Assembly (NCBI GenBank): GCA_016788785.1
Contig: JAEUSM010000002.1
Coordinates: 42,821-106,820, forward strand
Source: Candidatus Kapaibacterium sp.
GTDB lineage: Bacteria > Bacteroidota > Ignavibacteria > Kapaibacteriales > JAEUSM01
Length of the DNA: 64,000 nucleotides
Direction: 5' to 3'
The translations under genes and the position numbers were made by a program. Positions 37,174 to 45,582 of this stretch are shown piece by piece (the stretch's first letter is position 1; every line of letters starts with the position of its first letter). Below the pieces are notes generated by a model that was given only the letters and a program-made list of their open reading frames with translations, was not told where the DNA came from and ran no database searches.

Positions 37174-37884
37174 ATGAAAAACTTACAATTATATTTTACT
37201 GCTTTGTTAGTTGTTTTATTTCTCTCAACTGGAGTAACCACTTTGAAAGCCCAATCGGGTAACAACTGTATACCTAATAGAAACCCAGCAGATTGGATAA
37301 GCCAGACTCACTTTACAGAAGGACCAAATCGCGGTCTAATCGGATCTGTACAATACGAAGCGAGAATAGTTGGTTCGAACACAGAGGTTTCCATAGATTG
37401 GAGTACACTTGATAATGCTTCAGATGGATTATCTGAAGAATCTGTAAAAGCAATTTTAGAATACGACCTTGCTTTAGCATTATCTGGTTGTGGTGCTGGA
37501 ACATCTGCTCCATTTACATCAACTGTGTCCTTTTATTATAAAACCCCTTGTTATTACGAAAAATATTCAGTAATGAAACTTAAACACGGGAATGCTGGGC
37601 TTTGTTGTGATGATCCGAATAAAACGTTTAATCATTTGTTTTATAATAATTCTTGGTGGGAAATCATAAAAACAAAAGAACCTTGTGGAACTTTCCAGTG
37701 TTGCAAAAGAGTGTATACTATTAATTGTGCGTTGGATGGAGGTTGGTATAAAGCAACTGTAGACCCAACCATAGTTAAGACGGTTATCACTGGTTGCTCA
37801 ACACCATCAGGTTTGCCGAATTGTAATGGTATTCCAAATATTCCGCCAATTCCTCCACCAAATTGTACAGCAACTTGCGACTAA
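37174..37884 (+). CDS. Secreted Cys-rich protein, intact paralogue
   Basis: A 236-residue exported protein with a signal peptide (about 1-26, ending LKAQ), an alpha/beta region with SIDWSTLDNASDGLSEESVKAIL and ten or more cysteines in the C-terminal half (CC at several places), ending in a proline-rich Cys tail. There is no T9SS sorting domain. I know no named family. It starts two bases after the propeller gene and ends at a strong terminator. It is the closest relative of the interrupted gene at 34938-35684. Confidence 0.75.
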   Translation: MKNLQLYFTALLVVLFLSTGVTTLKAQSGNNCIPNRNPADWISQTHFTEGPNRGLIGSVQYEARIVGSNTEVSIDWSTLDNASDGLSEESVKAILEYDLALALSGCGAGTSAPFTSTVSFYYKTPCYYEKYSVMKLKHGNAGLCCDDPNKTFNHLFYNNSWWEIIKTKEPCGTFQCCKRVYTINCALDGGWYKATVDPTIVKTVITGCSTPSGLPNCNGIPNIPPIPPPNCTATCD

Positions 37885-37906
37885 ATTACTTTAAGTTTGT
37901 TTCTTT

Positions 37907-37933
37907 AAGCCCATCAATTGATGGGCTTTTTTA
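37907..37933. terminator. Palindromic terminator
   Basis: AAGCCCATCAA at 37907-37917 is a perfect inverted match to 37918-37928, followed by a T tract for the plus-strand genes. It lies between two convergent genes; on the minus strand the T-tract is weaker. Confidence 0.85.
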
Positions 37934-38713
37934 TTACCCAAATAAGGAATCTTGAATGACCTTCGGTTTTTCTGTTGGTTTTGTAGTGAGATGTTCACTG
38001 TCGAGAATTGCTTCTACTTCTGAATAATTATGAGGTGTGAGTACGTCTGGAACATTGGTATTGGCATTCGAGGTTATCAATTTGGAAATGGATTTGGCTA
38101 TCATAGGAGCATTACTTGGCTCAAAAAACAATTCAATTTGCCTTTGTTGTAATGATGGGTCAATCCATTCTTCCTCACGATTTCGGTCGATAATGACAGG
38201 CATTCGCAATTTTTCGTTGTGGATTATCTGCATCAACGGATTGGCTTGAGTCGTGAGTATTGAAACGGTTTGCATTACTTCGCCAGTTTCCTTGTTCAGC
38301 CATTCTTCTGTTATACCAGCTAAGGAAAATAGTTCTTCCTCTTTATGAGAAATGTGGTAGGGGAATTTGTGTTTGCCAACACCACGCCATTCGAAAAATC
38401 CCGTTACAGGCACCAAACATCGTCCTTTGCTGATTGCATTGCGAAAGGACGGCTTTTCGAAGACGGTTTCCGACCGTGCATTGAGCGTTTGGTTGCGTAT
38501 TTTCAGTGCATCTTCCAACGACTTCACCCATCGCGGAATCAATCCCCAAGAAGCCAATTGAATTGTATTCTCATTCCCAACAACAGGCAATTCTTCGTGA
38601 GAAAATCCAGAAGTATGATACAACGGGTCAAAATCCACACCTGGCTTAAACGCCCGATTAAACCGCTCTTCTACCTTCCCTTTTGGCGTTACCACCGACG
38701 CATGAAAACACAT
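37934..38713 (-). CDS. yedK: SOS response-associated peptidase YedK (HMCES-type)
   Basis: The protein links covalently to abasic sites in single-stranded DNA and so protects them. In 259 residues the catalytic Cys2 (MCFHAS) is exposed after Met removal; NARSETVFEKPSFR (about 76-89) and GRCLVPVTGFFEW supply further active-site residues, and the HNEKLRMPVII block carries the conserved His. Length is normal. A single gene, convergent with the Cys-rich cluster. Confidence 0.92.
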   Translation of the reverse strand: MCFHASVVTPKGKVEERFNRAFKPGVDFDPLYHTSGFSHEELPVVGNENTIQLASWGLIPRWVKSLEDALKIRNQTLNARSETVFEKPSFRNAISKGRCLVPVTGFFEWRGVGKHKFPYHISHKEEELFSLAGITEEWLNKETGEVMQTVSILTTQANPLMQIIHNEKLRMPVIIDRNREEEWIDPSLQQRQIELFFEPSNAPMIAKSISKLITSNANTNVPDVLTPHNYSEVEAILDSEHLTTKPTEKPKVIQDSLFG

Positions 38714-38762
38714 AGATTCTTAAGTATATTTAAACATCTATTATAATAAATTCCTATGAAGA

Positions 38763-38876
38763 TTTTAACCGCAGAGTTCGCAGAGATTTTCGCAGAGTAC
38801 GCAATGTTTTCCAGTTATATCTTCTCAGCGAGCTTTGCGTTCTTCACATTGCGACCTTTGCGGTAAAATTGAAAGT
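38763..38876. repeat. CGCAGAG-type inverted repeat element, copy 1
   Basis: The left half starts TTTTAACCGCAGAG and repeats CGCAGAG at about 10-15-bp spacing. The right half mirrors it with CAGCGAGCTTTGCG and ends CCTTTGCGGTAAAA. The whole can fold into an imperfect long hairpin. It fills the gap between the yedK start and the 3' end of the WD40 gene. Two related copies are at 59721-59862 and 63668-63800. No protein is encoded. Confidence 0.75.
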
Positions 38877-38880
38877 AATA

Positions 38881-40380
38881 CTACCTAACCAACATCAATT
38901 TAGCCTTATCAAACAGCGTTGGTGTTTCGATGGTGATGAAATACAGTCCGTTGCTGAAGTTTTTTGTGTCTACTTCAATTGTTCGCGAACCACTCGTTGT
39001 AAAACCATACGATTCCATCAAAAAGCCATTCGAATTGTAAATCTTCAATGATGAAATACCCTCTTCTATCAAATTTAACTCGATAGTTGCTTTTTCATCA
39101 CTTGGGTTTTGTCTAATACTCAGTATTCTATTTTGTCCGTTTTGGTTTTTAATACTGGTGGTTTCGGAAACAATTGAAAATGGAGAAGAAGATTGGTCTA
39201 AATGAAGTGTGTCAACATTATTTCTCCAAATTTTGATTAATAAATCCTTACTTCCAGTTGCAATGAATTTATTATCAGGACTATAGGCAAGACATGTAAC
39301 TGTATTGGTATGACCTGTAAATGTACGTGCTTTTTTCCATGTTTCAACATCCCAGATATGTATATCATTTCCTGAACTTGAAGCTAAATTTTTTCCATCT
39401 TTGCTAAATTCGAGACTATACACCTTGTTCTTTTCAGATATAGAATGTATAAGTTCTCCATTAGAGATATTCCATAATTTTATAGTACTATCTGCACTAC
39501 TTGAAGCAATTGTCTGTCCATTTGGATTAATCGAAATATCAATTATAAAACCAGAATGCCCCTTTAGTGTTCTCAATAATTCATCTGTTTCAAAACTCCA
39601 AATATTGATTACATTATCGCTATGTCCTGTAATTAAGTGTTTACCATCAGCACTAAATAACACCTTTGAAACATAACCAGTATTCCAATTAAATGTTTTT
39701 AAAACATTCTTAGTTTCCACATCAATGATAAATATTATACTGTCATAACCACCTAAGGCTAAATATTTTCCATCATTACTATAAGCAATTGAATAAATCT
39801 GATTGTTACTAACAAATAACGGTTGTAATATTTTGTTAGAATCAATATCCCAATTATGAACAATTCTATTCGAATGGGTAGAATTTATCCTCTTAGCGTC
39901 AGGACTGAATATAAGTGACCAAACCCAAAGATTACCATGTGTTAGTTTCTTTTCTATTGATTGAGTATGTAAATTCCAAATTAGAATGTCACACTGATCT
40001 GCTGAAGCTATAGTATTTCCACTTGGATGAAATGCAATATGTTCAACTTCATCATTACTACCAATTAATGTATGTTCGCTTGAATTAGTGATTTGACTAA
40101 GAATGCGTACCTTTATAATACATTCGGATAAAGTAGAGTCGGGTAAATTCTTCCAAATATACGAAAACCCTCTTGTCGTATCAATGATATTCCAATCAAT
40201 CCCATTGTTTGTACTAAAGTCGATTTGAACCAAATCTGTAGAATCAATATTCTCCCATTTGATTACCATACTATCACCCACAGTAAAACGTTCTCCTCCA
40301 ATTGGGTGAATAAGCTTGAGCGATTGCGAATAAGCCTGTGAACAGATTACAAACAAGAGAATATAAAGGAGACTTTTCAT
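38881..40380 (-). CDS. T9SS-secreted WD40-repeat protein
   Basis: A 499-residue exported protein. After a signal peptide (about 1-18) comes an Ig-like domain (about 20-105, GGERFTVGDSMVIKWENI...YIWKNLPDS), about seven WD40 repeats (about 110-390, each ending near DIHIWD, IKLWNI, INIWSF) and a T9SS type A tail (about 425-499). All parts, including the tail TSGSRTIEVDTKNFSNGLYFITIETPTLFDKAKL, closely match the larger protein at 59876-63553, and the sequence upstream of the start is also shared. A recent duplication is likely. WD40 propellers bind proteins; the target is unknown. Confidence 0.87.
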   Translation of the reverse strand: MKSLLYILLFVICSQAYSQSLKLIHPIGGERFTVGDSMVIKWENIDSTDLVQIDFSTNNGIDWNIIDTTRGFSYIWKNLPDSTLSECIIKVRILSQITNSSEHTLIGSNDEVEHIAFHPSGNTIASADQCDILIWNLHTQSIEKKLTHGNLWVWSLIFSPDAKRINSTHSNRIVHNWDIDSNKILQPLFVSNNQIYSIAYSNDGKYLALGGYDSIIFIIDVETKNVLKTFNWNTGYVSKVLFSADGKHLITGHSDNVINIWSFETDELLRTLKGHSGFIIDISINPNGQTIASSSADSTIKLWNISNGELIHSISEKNKVYSLEFSKDGKNLASSSGNDIHIWDVETWKKARTFTGHTNTVTCLAYSPDNKFIATGSKDLLIKIWRNNVDTLHLDQSSSPFSIVSETTSIKNQNGQNRILSIRQNPSDEKATIELNLIEEGISSLKIYNSNGFLMESYGFTTSGSRTIEVDTKNFSNGLYFITIETPTLFDKAKLMLVR

Positions 40381-40697
40381 ACTGATGCCAATCTATCGTT
40401 ATATGCTACATTGTAGATTATTTTGTTTTCTAAATGAACATTTTTCAAATATACGGATAAAAACTATACAATTTACTTGTACCTAAGAATTTTTTCAAAA
40501 GAAGTACGGTAAAAGATGTAATTTTCTGCAGAAATTGCTAAAAGTATGATATTGTGAACTATATTCTCATTAATTTGGTTTCAAACGTAATAGGTGCTAA
40601 GTCGAACTGTAACATTTGTTTCCTTCAAGTGTTTTAAGTTACATTAAGAATACTAATCACTTTACACCAGTTATTCATTTACATTTTTATTACTATT
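40381..40697. other. 317-bp intergenic region between divergent secreted-protein genes
   Basis: The first 80 bases match the region upstream of 63553 (GCCAAT...ATGCTACATTGTA...TTTTCAAATATACGGA). On the minus strand both contain TATATTTG (here 40446-40453), a possible -7 box for the WD40 genes. The remaining 230 bases are AT-rich and hold no clear gene, RNA or repeat; the promoter of the plus-strand gene must lie there but no good match was seen. Confidence 0.5.
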
Positions 40698-42044
40698 ATG
40701 AAAGCTCTTCTTTTTCTATTCGCTGTGCTATGTAGTGCAACAGCTATTGCTCAAACTCCTTCGACATTTTACGGAATTATAAGAGAAAACTTTTTTTCTA
40801 AATATTATGATGAATTGGTAATGGATTCATTAGAAGTATTGGATTCATCAAGTATCAAATTAGGTTTTATTGATCCCGTTTCTGGAGAATTAACAGCCAT
40901 TAGTCAAAACTCCCTTTCACCAGTTATTAATCTTACAGGCGCTGCAATTGACCCATACAACAATTTATACCATTACATCGGATTCAATGTTTTTAAAAGT
41001 GTAGATATGACAACTGGTGAATTACGCTATTCAACACCTATTGTCAATCAAAATGGTAGTACTAATTTCCAAAATTTCCGCTTCAATAATTCTGATACAT
41101 CTTTGTACGGATTAGTCATCAAAAGTAATTATGACTCAGCTGATAACTTTATTAGTAGTGAGATGTATTTGTCTACTATAAATGTTCAAACGGGTGAGAT
41201 TCGTCAAATTTCCCAAAGTTCAATAGGAATGGGATTTGCTTTAGCGGGTAGTGCAATTGATCCTTACCAAAAGGTATTTTACTACTCTACTGGAACGTAT
41301 TTTATGGGAATAGATATGTATACTGGTGATATCTATTCTATGGCAAAAATTACAATCCCAAAAGGTGGAATAATCTTTGATAATTTCACTTACAACTGTG
41401 TTGATAATACAATCTATGGTCTCATAAGAAACAATTACTTTTCAAAGTATTATGATGAATTAGTACAAGATTCTATGGAAGTATTAGATTCTACAAGCAT
41501 CCATTTTGGTAAAATCGATCCTGCTACTGGTATTGTTACAACTATTTCGCCATATTCCATTGCTCAAGGTGGATACTCTTTGAACTCTGGTTCAACAATC
41601 GACCCAAATTCACTTACGTATTATTATAACAATGGCAGAGAACTTGTTGGTATTTCTTTAGTGAGTGGACTGATAGAATCAAGAAATCCAATATATGGAA
41701 TCAATCAAAAATACTTTGAGTTAATGAGAATCCAATCTGATTGTATCGAAGCTACAGAAGCGTTACGTGGGAATCCGGTGCTTTCAGTTGAAACGAACGA
41801 AGATTCTTATCAAACAATTATGTTCCCAAATCCAACAAATGATGTATTAAAAATTCAATCTACTAAGAACATTACTTCTGTAAACGTACTTTCGTCAAAT
41901 GGCACAAGAATCACCTCAGTTGTGCCGAACGCACCTACAGCCGAGATAAACGTTGTTAATTTAGCTGATGGAGTTTACTTTATCCAATATAACGTAAACA
42001 ATGATACGTTTGTCAGAAAAATTGTGAAACAGCGTTCGAAGTAA
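40698..42044 (+). CDS. T9SS-secreted protein with an internal duplication
   Basis: A 448-residue exported protein with a signal peptide (about 1-18, ending AIAQ). The segment FYGIIRENFFSKYYDELVMDS near the N-terminus recurs as IYGLIRNNYFSKYYDELVQDS near residue 240, each followed by LEVLDS.SI..G.IDP..G, so the propeller-like body arose by duplication. A T9SS type A tail covers about 370-448 (MFPNPTNDVLKIQSTKNITSVNVLSSNG...LADGVYFIQYNV). Function unknown. Ends at a two-way terminator. Confidence 0.83.
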   Translation: MKALLFLFAVLCSATAIAQTPSTFYGIIRENFFSKYYDELVMDSLEVLDSSSIKLGFIDPVSGELTAISQNSLSPVINLTGAAIDPYNNLYHYIGFNVFKSVDMTTGELRYSTPIVNQNGSTNFQNFRFNNSDTSLYGLVIKSNYDSADNFISSEMYLSTINVQTGEIRQISQSSIGMGFALAGSAIDPYQKVFYYSTGTYFMGIDMYTGDIYSMAKITIPKGGIIFDNFTYNCVDNTIYGLIRNNYFSKYYDELVQDSMEVLDSTSIHFGKIDPATGIVTTISPYSIAQGGYSLNSGSTIDPNSLTYYYNNGRELVGISLVSGLIESRNPIYGINQKYFELMRIQSDCIEATEALRGNPVLSVETNEDSYQTIMFPNPTNDVLKIQSTKNITSVNVLSSNGTRITSVVPNAPTAEINVVNLADGVYFIQYNVNNDTFVRKIVKQRSK

Positions 42045-42072
42045 TTTCAGAGTCGATTTACGAAATAAACAG

Positions 42073-42102
42073 AAAAAGGGAAGTATGACTTCCCTTTTTT
42101 TT
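42073..42102. terminator. Bidirectional terminator
   Basis: AAAGGGAAGT pairs with ACTTCCCTTT around a 3-nt loop, with A and T tracts on either side. Lies between the T9SS gene (+) and the DUF2892 gene (-). Confidence 0.85.
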
Positions 42103-42117
42103 ATAGTTTTGTAAGAA

Positions 42118-42333
42118 TTATGATTGTTTTTCTTTGACTGCACAAGTGGTTATACCAAATGGTGCATACAAAGGACAAAAGCTAACCAAACTTGTTAATA
42201 CAAAAACACCTGCTAAAACAAGTAACACAATTCCTAAAACTCCTGAAATTACATTAGTAAAATAAAGAATTGCAACGACTGCAGCCAACACAATTCTTAT
42301 GATTTTATCTAACGAACCCATGTTTTTTTTCAT
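42118..42333 (-). CDS. DUF2892 small inner-membrane protein
   Basis: A 71-residue protein with two membrane helices (about 10-27 and 32-50). NMGSLDKIIRIVLA and the C-terminal SFCPLYAPFGITTC are the DUF2892 signature, also found in the C-terminal half of YgaP-like rhodaneses. The two cysteines are conserved. No rhodanese is adjacent. A leader of about 120 bases lies before the start; CAAAATTA at 42462-42469 could be the minus-strand -7 box. GAGG stands near the start. Confidence 0.82.
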   Translation of the reverse strand: MKKNMGSLDKIIRIVLAAVVAILYFTNVISGVLGIVLLVLAGVFVLTSLVSFCPLYAPFGITTCAVKEKQS

Positions 42334-42485
42334 CGTAGCCTCACTTTTTCCTACTCTTTTGGCTTTTCGGATACGCCCCGTTTTTTATGTTGGTTTCTGG
42401 TCTCAACAGTAGACTATAAATTCGGATTCTACTAAGAATATATCATTTATATTGTCTCTTACAAAATTACAAAATAATCTTGAAT

Positions 42486-43967
42486 TTAACGTAAAATCTT
42501 TTCTATCAAAACACCTTCTGTTGTTATTATTCGAACTAATAAAAAGTTTTCTTGCAATGTAGATACATCAACAATAATAGAAGTGGATGCCTCTTTTTCA
42601 AACACAATATTTCCTAACATATCCACAAGTTGAATAACCATAGAAACTCCTTCTGAATTTTCAACTGATAAAGATTGAGAAGAAGTATTATAAACTGGTT
42701 TGATAGTTACATCATTTTTTAGTTCTATTTGAGTTGAAGTTATCGCATAATTAAATGCGTCTGAAAAGAGTGAGCAACCATTATTAGAAGTATACAAAAC
42801 TTTGTATTTCCCATTTTGTGATGGTGTTATTGTTTGATTTATTTCACCATTTAGAATGGTGTCATTCCTATACCATTGATTTTTTGAAGTATAATTTGAT
42901 CGTAATTGATTTCCAGTTTGTGCAATTGTGGGTTTTGAAAAATTGTAAGGAATAATTTGCTCCACTAGTTCACGAAGTTTTGTATGAGTAGGTTGAATTG
43001 CAGATAATGTTCTTCGTACAAATAGTACACAAGCTATTCCTCTACATTCATCTATCCAAGGAGTAAACCCAAATGCCCCTTGACTTCCATATTGAGTAGT
43101 TTTACTATTTTCTTCTTTTTCTATCCAAACTCCATACCCATATCGAAATTCTGAACGTAGTTCATCGTTTTCATAAGGAGTACTTTCTAATGGTATATTC
43201 CAAGTTTGATTATTCGTTTGAATCATGACTATTATAGAATCTATATACTGTTGATTATTTAGAACACCTTTGTTTAACAACAATTGAAGCATTTTTGCAA
43301 AATCAGGCATAGTAGTTCCCATTCCCCCTGCAATTCTATAATTTTCTGTTGCTCCTAAGGCAATATAATCCGAATTAGTCAACTGTAAAGGTTGTGATAT
43401 TTTCTCATTAAACAGACTATCCCATCGTTTACCTGTCGCAATTTCGGCAATTCTTCCAGCAACTTGCATACTTACGCCTCCATATTGAAAAGCGGTTCCA
43501 GGAGCAAATTTTGTCATTGGTGTTTTTATACCAATACTATCAACTGCCTGTTGTAAGGTCAATGCATTTGTTGATATAAATGGAGACTGACCGGGCAAAC
43601 CAGATGTATGATTCATCAATTGATGAATGGTTATAATTGGTTTAGAATTAAAAGAAGGTAGATACTTTTGTACCGTATCTGTTTGGCGTATGTACCCTTC
43701 ATCAATCAATTTCATCATTAGCATCATAGAAGGTAGTTTTGAGCCAGAAGCTATTGGTTGATATGTGGTATCATTCCAAGTACCAAAATACTGTTTATAT
43801 AAAACAGAATCTTTACTTACAATCATAAATCCACAATGTTGACCCGATTGTCCAATAATACTAATACTATCTTGCAGTAATTTTGTGATAGGAGCAAAAT
43901 CTAACTGAGCTTGAACAGAATAGAAATTTAGAACAATGAAGAGTATAATATGTAGGAGTAGTTTCAT
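42486..43967 (-). CDS. T9SS-secreted serine hydrolase (class C beta-lactamase-like)
   Basis: A 493-residue exported protein. After the signal peptide (about 1-20) is a beta-lactamase/DD-peptidase-like domain (about 25-335) with the Ser-x-x-Lys motif in ASGSKLPSMMLM (about residues 73-76) and YGGVSMQVAG where the second motif Tyr is expected. NHTSGLPGQSP is a further family mark. An Ig-like segment (about 345-410) and a short T9SS tail (about 420-493) follow. It probably cleaves an ester or peptide at the cell surface; it need not be an antibiotic-resistance enzyme. Confidence 0.82.
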   Translation of the reverse strand: MKLLLHIILFIVLNFYSVQAQLDFAPITKLLQDSISIIGQSGQHCGFMIVSKDSVLYKQYFGTWNDTTYQPIASGSKLPSMMLMMKLIDEGYIRQTDTVQKYLPSFNSKPIITIHQLMNHTSGLPGQSPFISTNALTLQQAVDSIGIKTPMTKFAPGTAFQYGGVSMQVAGRIAEIATGKRWDSLFNEKISQPLQLTNSDYIALGATENYRIAGGMGTTMPDFAKMLQLLLNKGVLNNQQYIDSIIVMIQTNNQTWNIPLESTPYENDELRSEFRYGYGVWIEKEENSKTTQYGSQGAFGFTPWIDECRGIACVLFVRRTLSAIQPTHTKLRELVEQIIPYNFSKPTIAQTGNQLRSNYTSKNQWYRNDTILNGEINQTITPSQNGKYKVLYTSNNGCSLFSDAFNYAITSTQIELKNDVTIKPVYNTSSQSLSVENSEGVSMVIQLVDMLGNIVFEKEASTSIIVDVSTLQENFLLVRIITTEGVLIEKILR

Positions 43968-44040
43968 TTCAATTTACTTTCTTAAACATATTTAGATGAA
44001 TAAACTGATTTATAGGTTTAATTATAGAATCTCACTCTCA

Positions 44041-44139
44041 TCAAATCCTCACACTTACTTCCACTACATTCCCAATTTCTATACCTTCTTTTTTTCGTAC
44101 TTCTGCTTTGAGTGGTAAAAGGTAGCGGAGTTGTTTTTA
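44041..44139 (-). pseudogene. Remnant: 3' end of a DUF1905 gene
   Basis: Read on the minus strand this encodes KQLRYLLPLKAEVRKKEGIEIG followed by NVVEVSVRI and TGA, matching the C-terminus of the intact protein at 46993-47292. The DNA aligns without gaps over 96 bases (44041-44136 with 46993-47088), about 87% identical, the last 41 bases fully so. The frame and stop are kept, but no 5' part exists. It marks the far border of the Sau3AI-type module. Confidence 0.85.
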
Positions 44140-44240
44140 AGTATACAAATCACATATCTATAAGATTTTAGTTTAAAGTGTAACAAGTGAAGAATAAATT
44201 TCATTCTAGAAGTTGAAATAAAAGTCTATCGAAAATTAAG

Positions 44241-44248
44241 TATATTTG
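44241..44248 (+). promoter_or_regulatory. Possible -7 box of the Sau3AI-type operon
   Basis: TATATTTG fits TAnnTTTG and lies 23 bases before the ATG at 44272. No well-spaced -33 TTTG was found (nearest TTG at 44213-44215, 25 bases away). Confidence 0.4.
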
Positions 44249-44271
44249 TAAGAATATAGAAACGAATTGTA

Positions 44272-45582
44272 ATGAATCAGAAAATGAGTCAAGAAATTAA
44301 GGTTGTAGAATTGTTTGCAGGTGTTGGTGGATTTCGACTTGGTCTAGAAGGATGGAATGGAAAATCAGCATCATCACAATATAAGCTTGCGTTTGCTTCA
44401 CCATATAAAGTAATTTGGAGTAATCAGTGGGAACCTTCTACCAAGACTCAACATGCTTCGTTGGTTTATGAGAATCGATTTGGAAAAGAGTCTCATTCTA
44501 ATAAAGATATATCACAAATAGAAATTTCAGAAATACCCGACCATGATTTGCTTGTAGGTGGATTCCCATGTCAAGATTACTCAGTTGCAACAACACTTAA
44601 AAACTCCAAAGGTTTGATTGGAAAAAAAGGTGTATTATGGTGGAGTATACACAAGATTATTTCTGAAAAGCAACACAAACCAAAATACCTATTCTTAGAA
44701 AATGTAGATAGACTTCTTATATCACCTTCTGGACAACGTGGGCGAGACTTTGCCATTATACTACAAAGTCTCAACGAATTAGGCTATATTGTTGAGTGGA
44801 GAGTAATTAATGCAGCTGAATATGGAATGCCTCAAAGACGTAGAAGAGTTTTTATTTTAGCATATTTAAAAGATACCTCTATACATAATGAGATTTTAAA
44901 TTCTACACCATTAGATTGGATTACAAACGAAGGTACAATTGCATCTGCATTTAGAGTAACTACCGAAAATACACTTTTCCCAACAGAATTTAAATTGATG
45001 GGAGATTTAGTTTCAACTTCTGAAAATTTCAATAAGGGAGGTGTAAACACACAATTCGAAAACAGTGGCATTATGATTAATGGTACTGTTACGACATTGA
45101 AATCTATTCCAAACTATCATGGCAGTTACACAGTGTTAGGTGATATACTTCAAAATGGAGAAGTAACCCCAGATTTTTATATTGACAAAAATGAATTAGA
45201 AAAATGGATGTATTTAAAAGGACCAAAAAAAGAAATGAGAATAAATTCTCAGGGTTTTGAATACAATTACAATGAAGGCGGAATGGTATTTCCAGATTCC
45301 TTGGATAAACCTTCACGGACTATAATAACTGGTGAAGGTGGAAAATCACCCTCGAGATTTAAACATGTAATTTTTACATCAAAAGGATACCGAAGACTTT
45401 CTCCTGTTGAGCTCGAAAGATTAAATATGTTTCCTGATAATCATACTCAATTAAAAGGTGTTTCAGACACAAAAAGAGCGTTCTTTATGGGAAATGCTTT
45501 AGTAGTTGGAGTTATTGAAAAAATAGGAGTTTCATTAAGTGAGAAAATATTAAGCCGAAGATGTAATGAAGTTACCTTATAA
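44272..45582 (+). CDS. DNA (cytosine-5) methyltransferase, probable GATC specificity
   Basis: A 436-residue m5C methyltransferase with motif I VVELFAGVGGFRLGLEG (11-27), catalytic Cys100 in GGFPCQDYS (motif IV), ENV (143-145, motif VI), QRRRRVFIL (188-196, motif VIII) and a C-terminal GNALVVGV (motif X). The target-recognition part lies between about 200 and 390. With a Sau3AI-type partner it probably methylates GATC. It overlaps the endonuclease gene by 17 bases and precedes it, so protection is made first. Confidence 0.92.
   Translation: MNQKMSQEIKVVELFAGVGGFRLGLEGWNGKSASSQYKLAFASPYKVIWSNQWEPSTKTQHASLVYENRFGKESHSNKDISQIEISEIPDHDLLVGGFPCQDYSVATTLKNSKGLIGKKGVLWWSIHKIISEKQHKPKYLFLENVDRLLISPSGQRGRDFAIILQSLNELGYIVEWRVINAAEYGMPQRRRRVFILAYLKDTSIHNEILNSTPLDWITNEGTIASAFRVTTENTLFPTEFKLMGDLVSTSENFNKGGVNTQFENSGIMINGTVTTLKSIPNYHGSYTVLGDILQNGEVTPDFYIDKNELEKWMYLKGPKKEMRINSQGFEYNYNEGGMVFPDSLDKPSRTIITGEGGKSPSRFKHVIFTSKGYRRLSPVELERLNMFPDNHTQLKGVSDTKRAFFMGNALVVGVIEKIGVSLSEKILSRRCNEVTL

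Larger units (their letters stand above)
43968..44271. other. 304-bp gap holding a gene remnant and a promoter
   Basis: Contains the DUF1905 3'-end remnant (44041-44139) and a TATATTTG element before the methyltransferase. Bases 43968-44040 show nothing else. Confidence 0.6.

Noticed and set aside
42334..42485. Riboswitch in the long leader of the DUF2892 gene
   Set aside because: No known aptamer core or stable multi-stem fold was recognised; only a possible -7 box.
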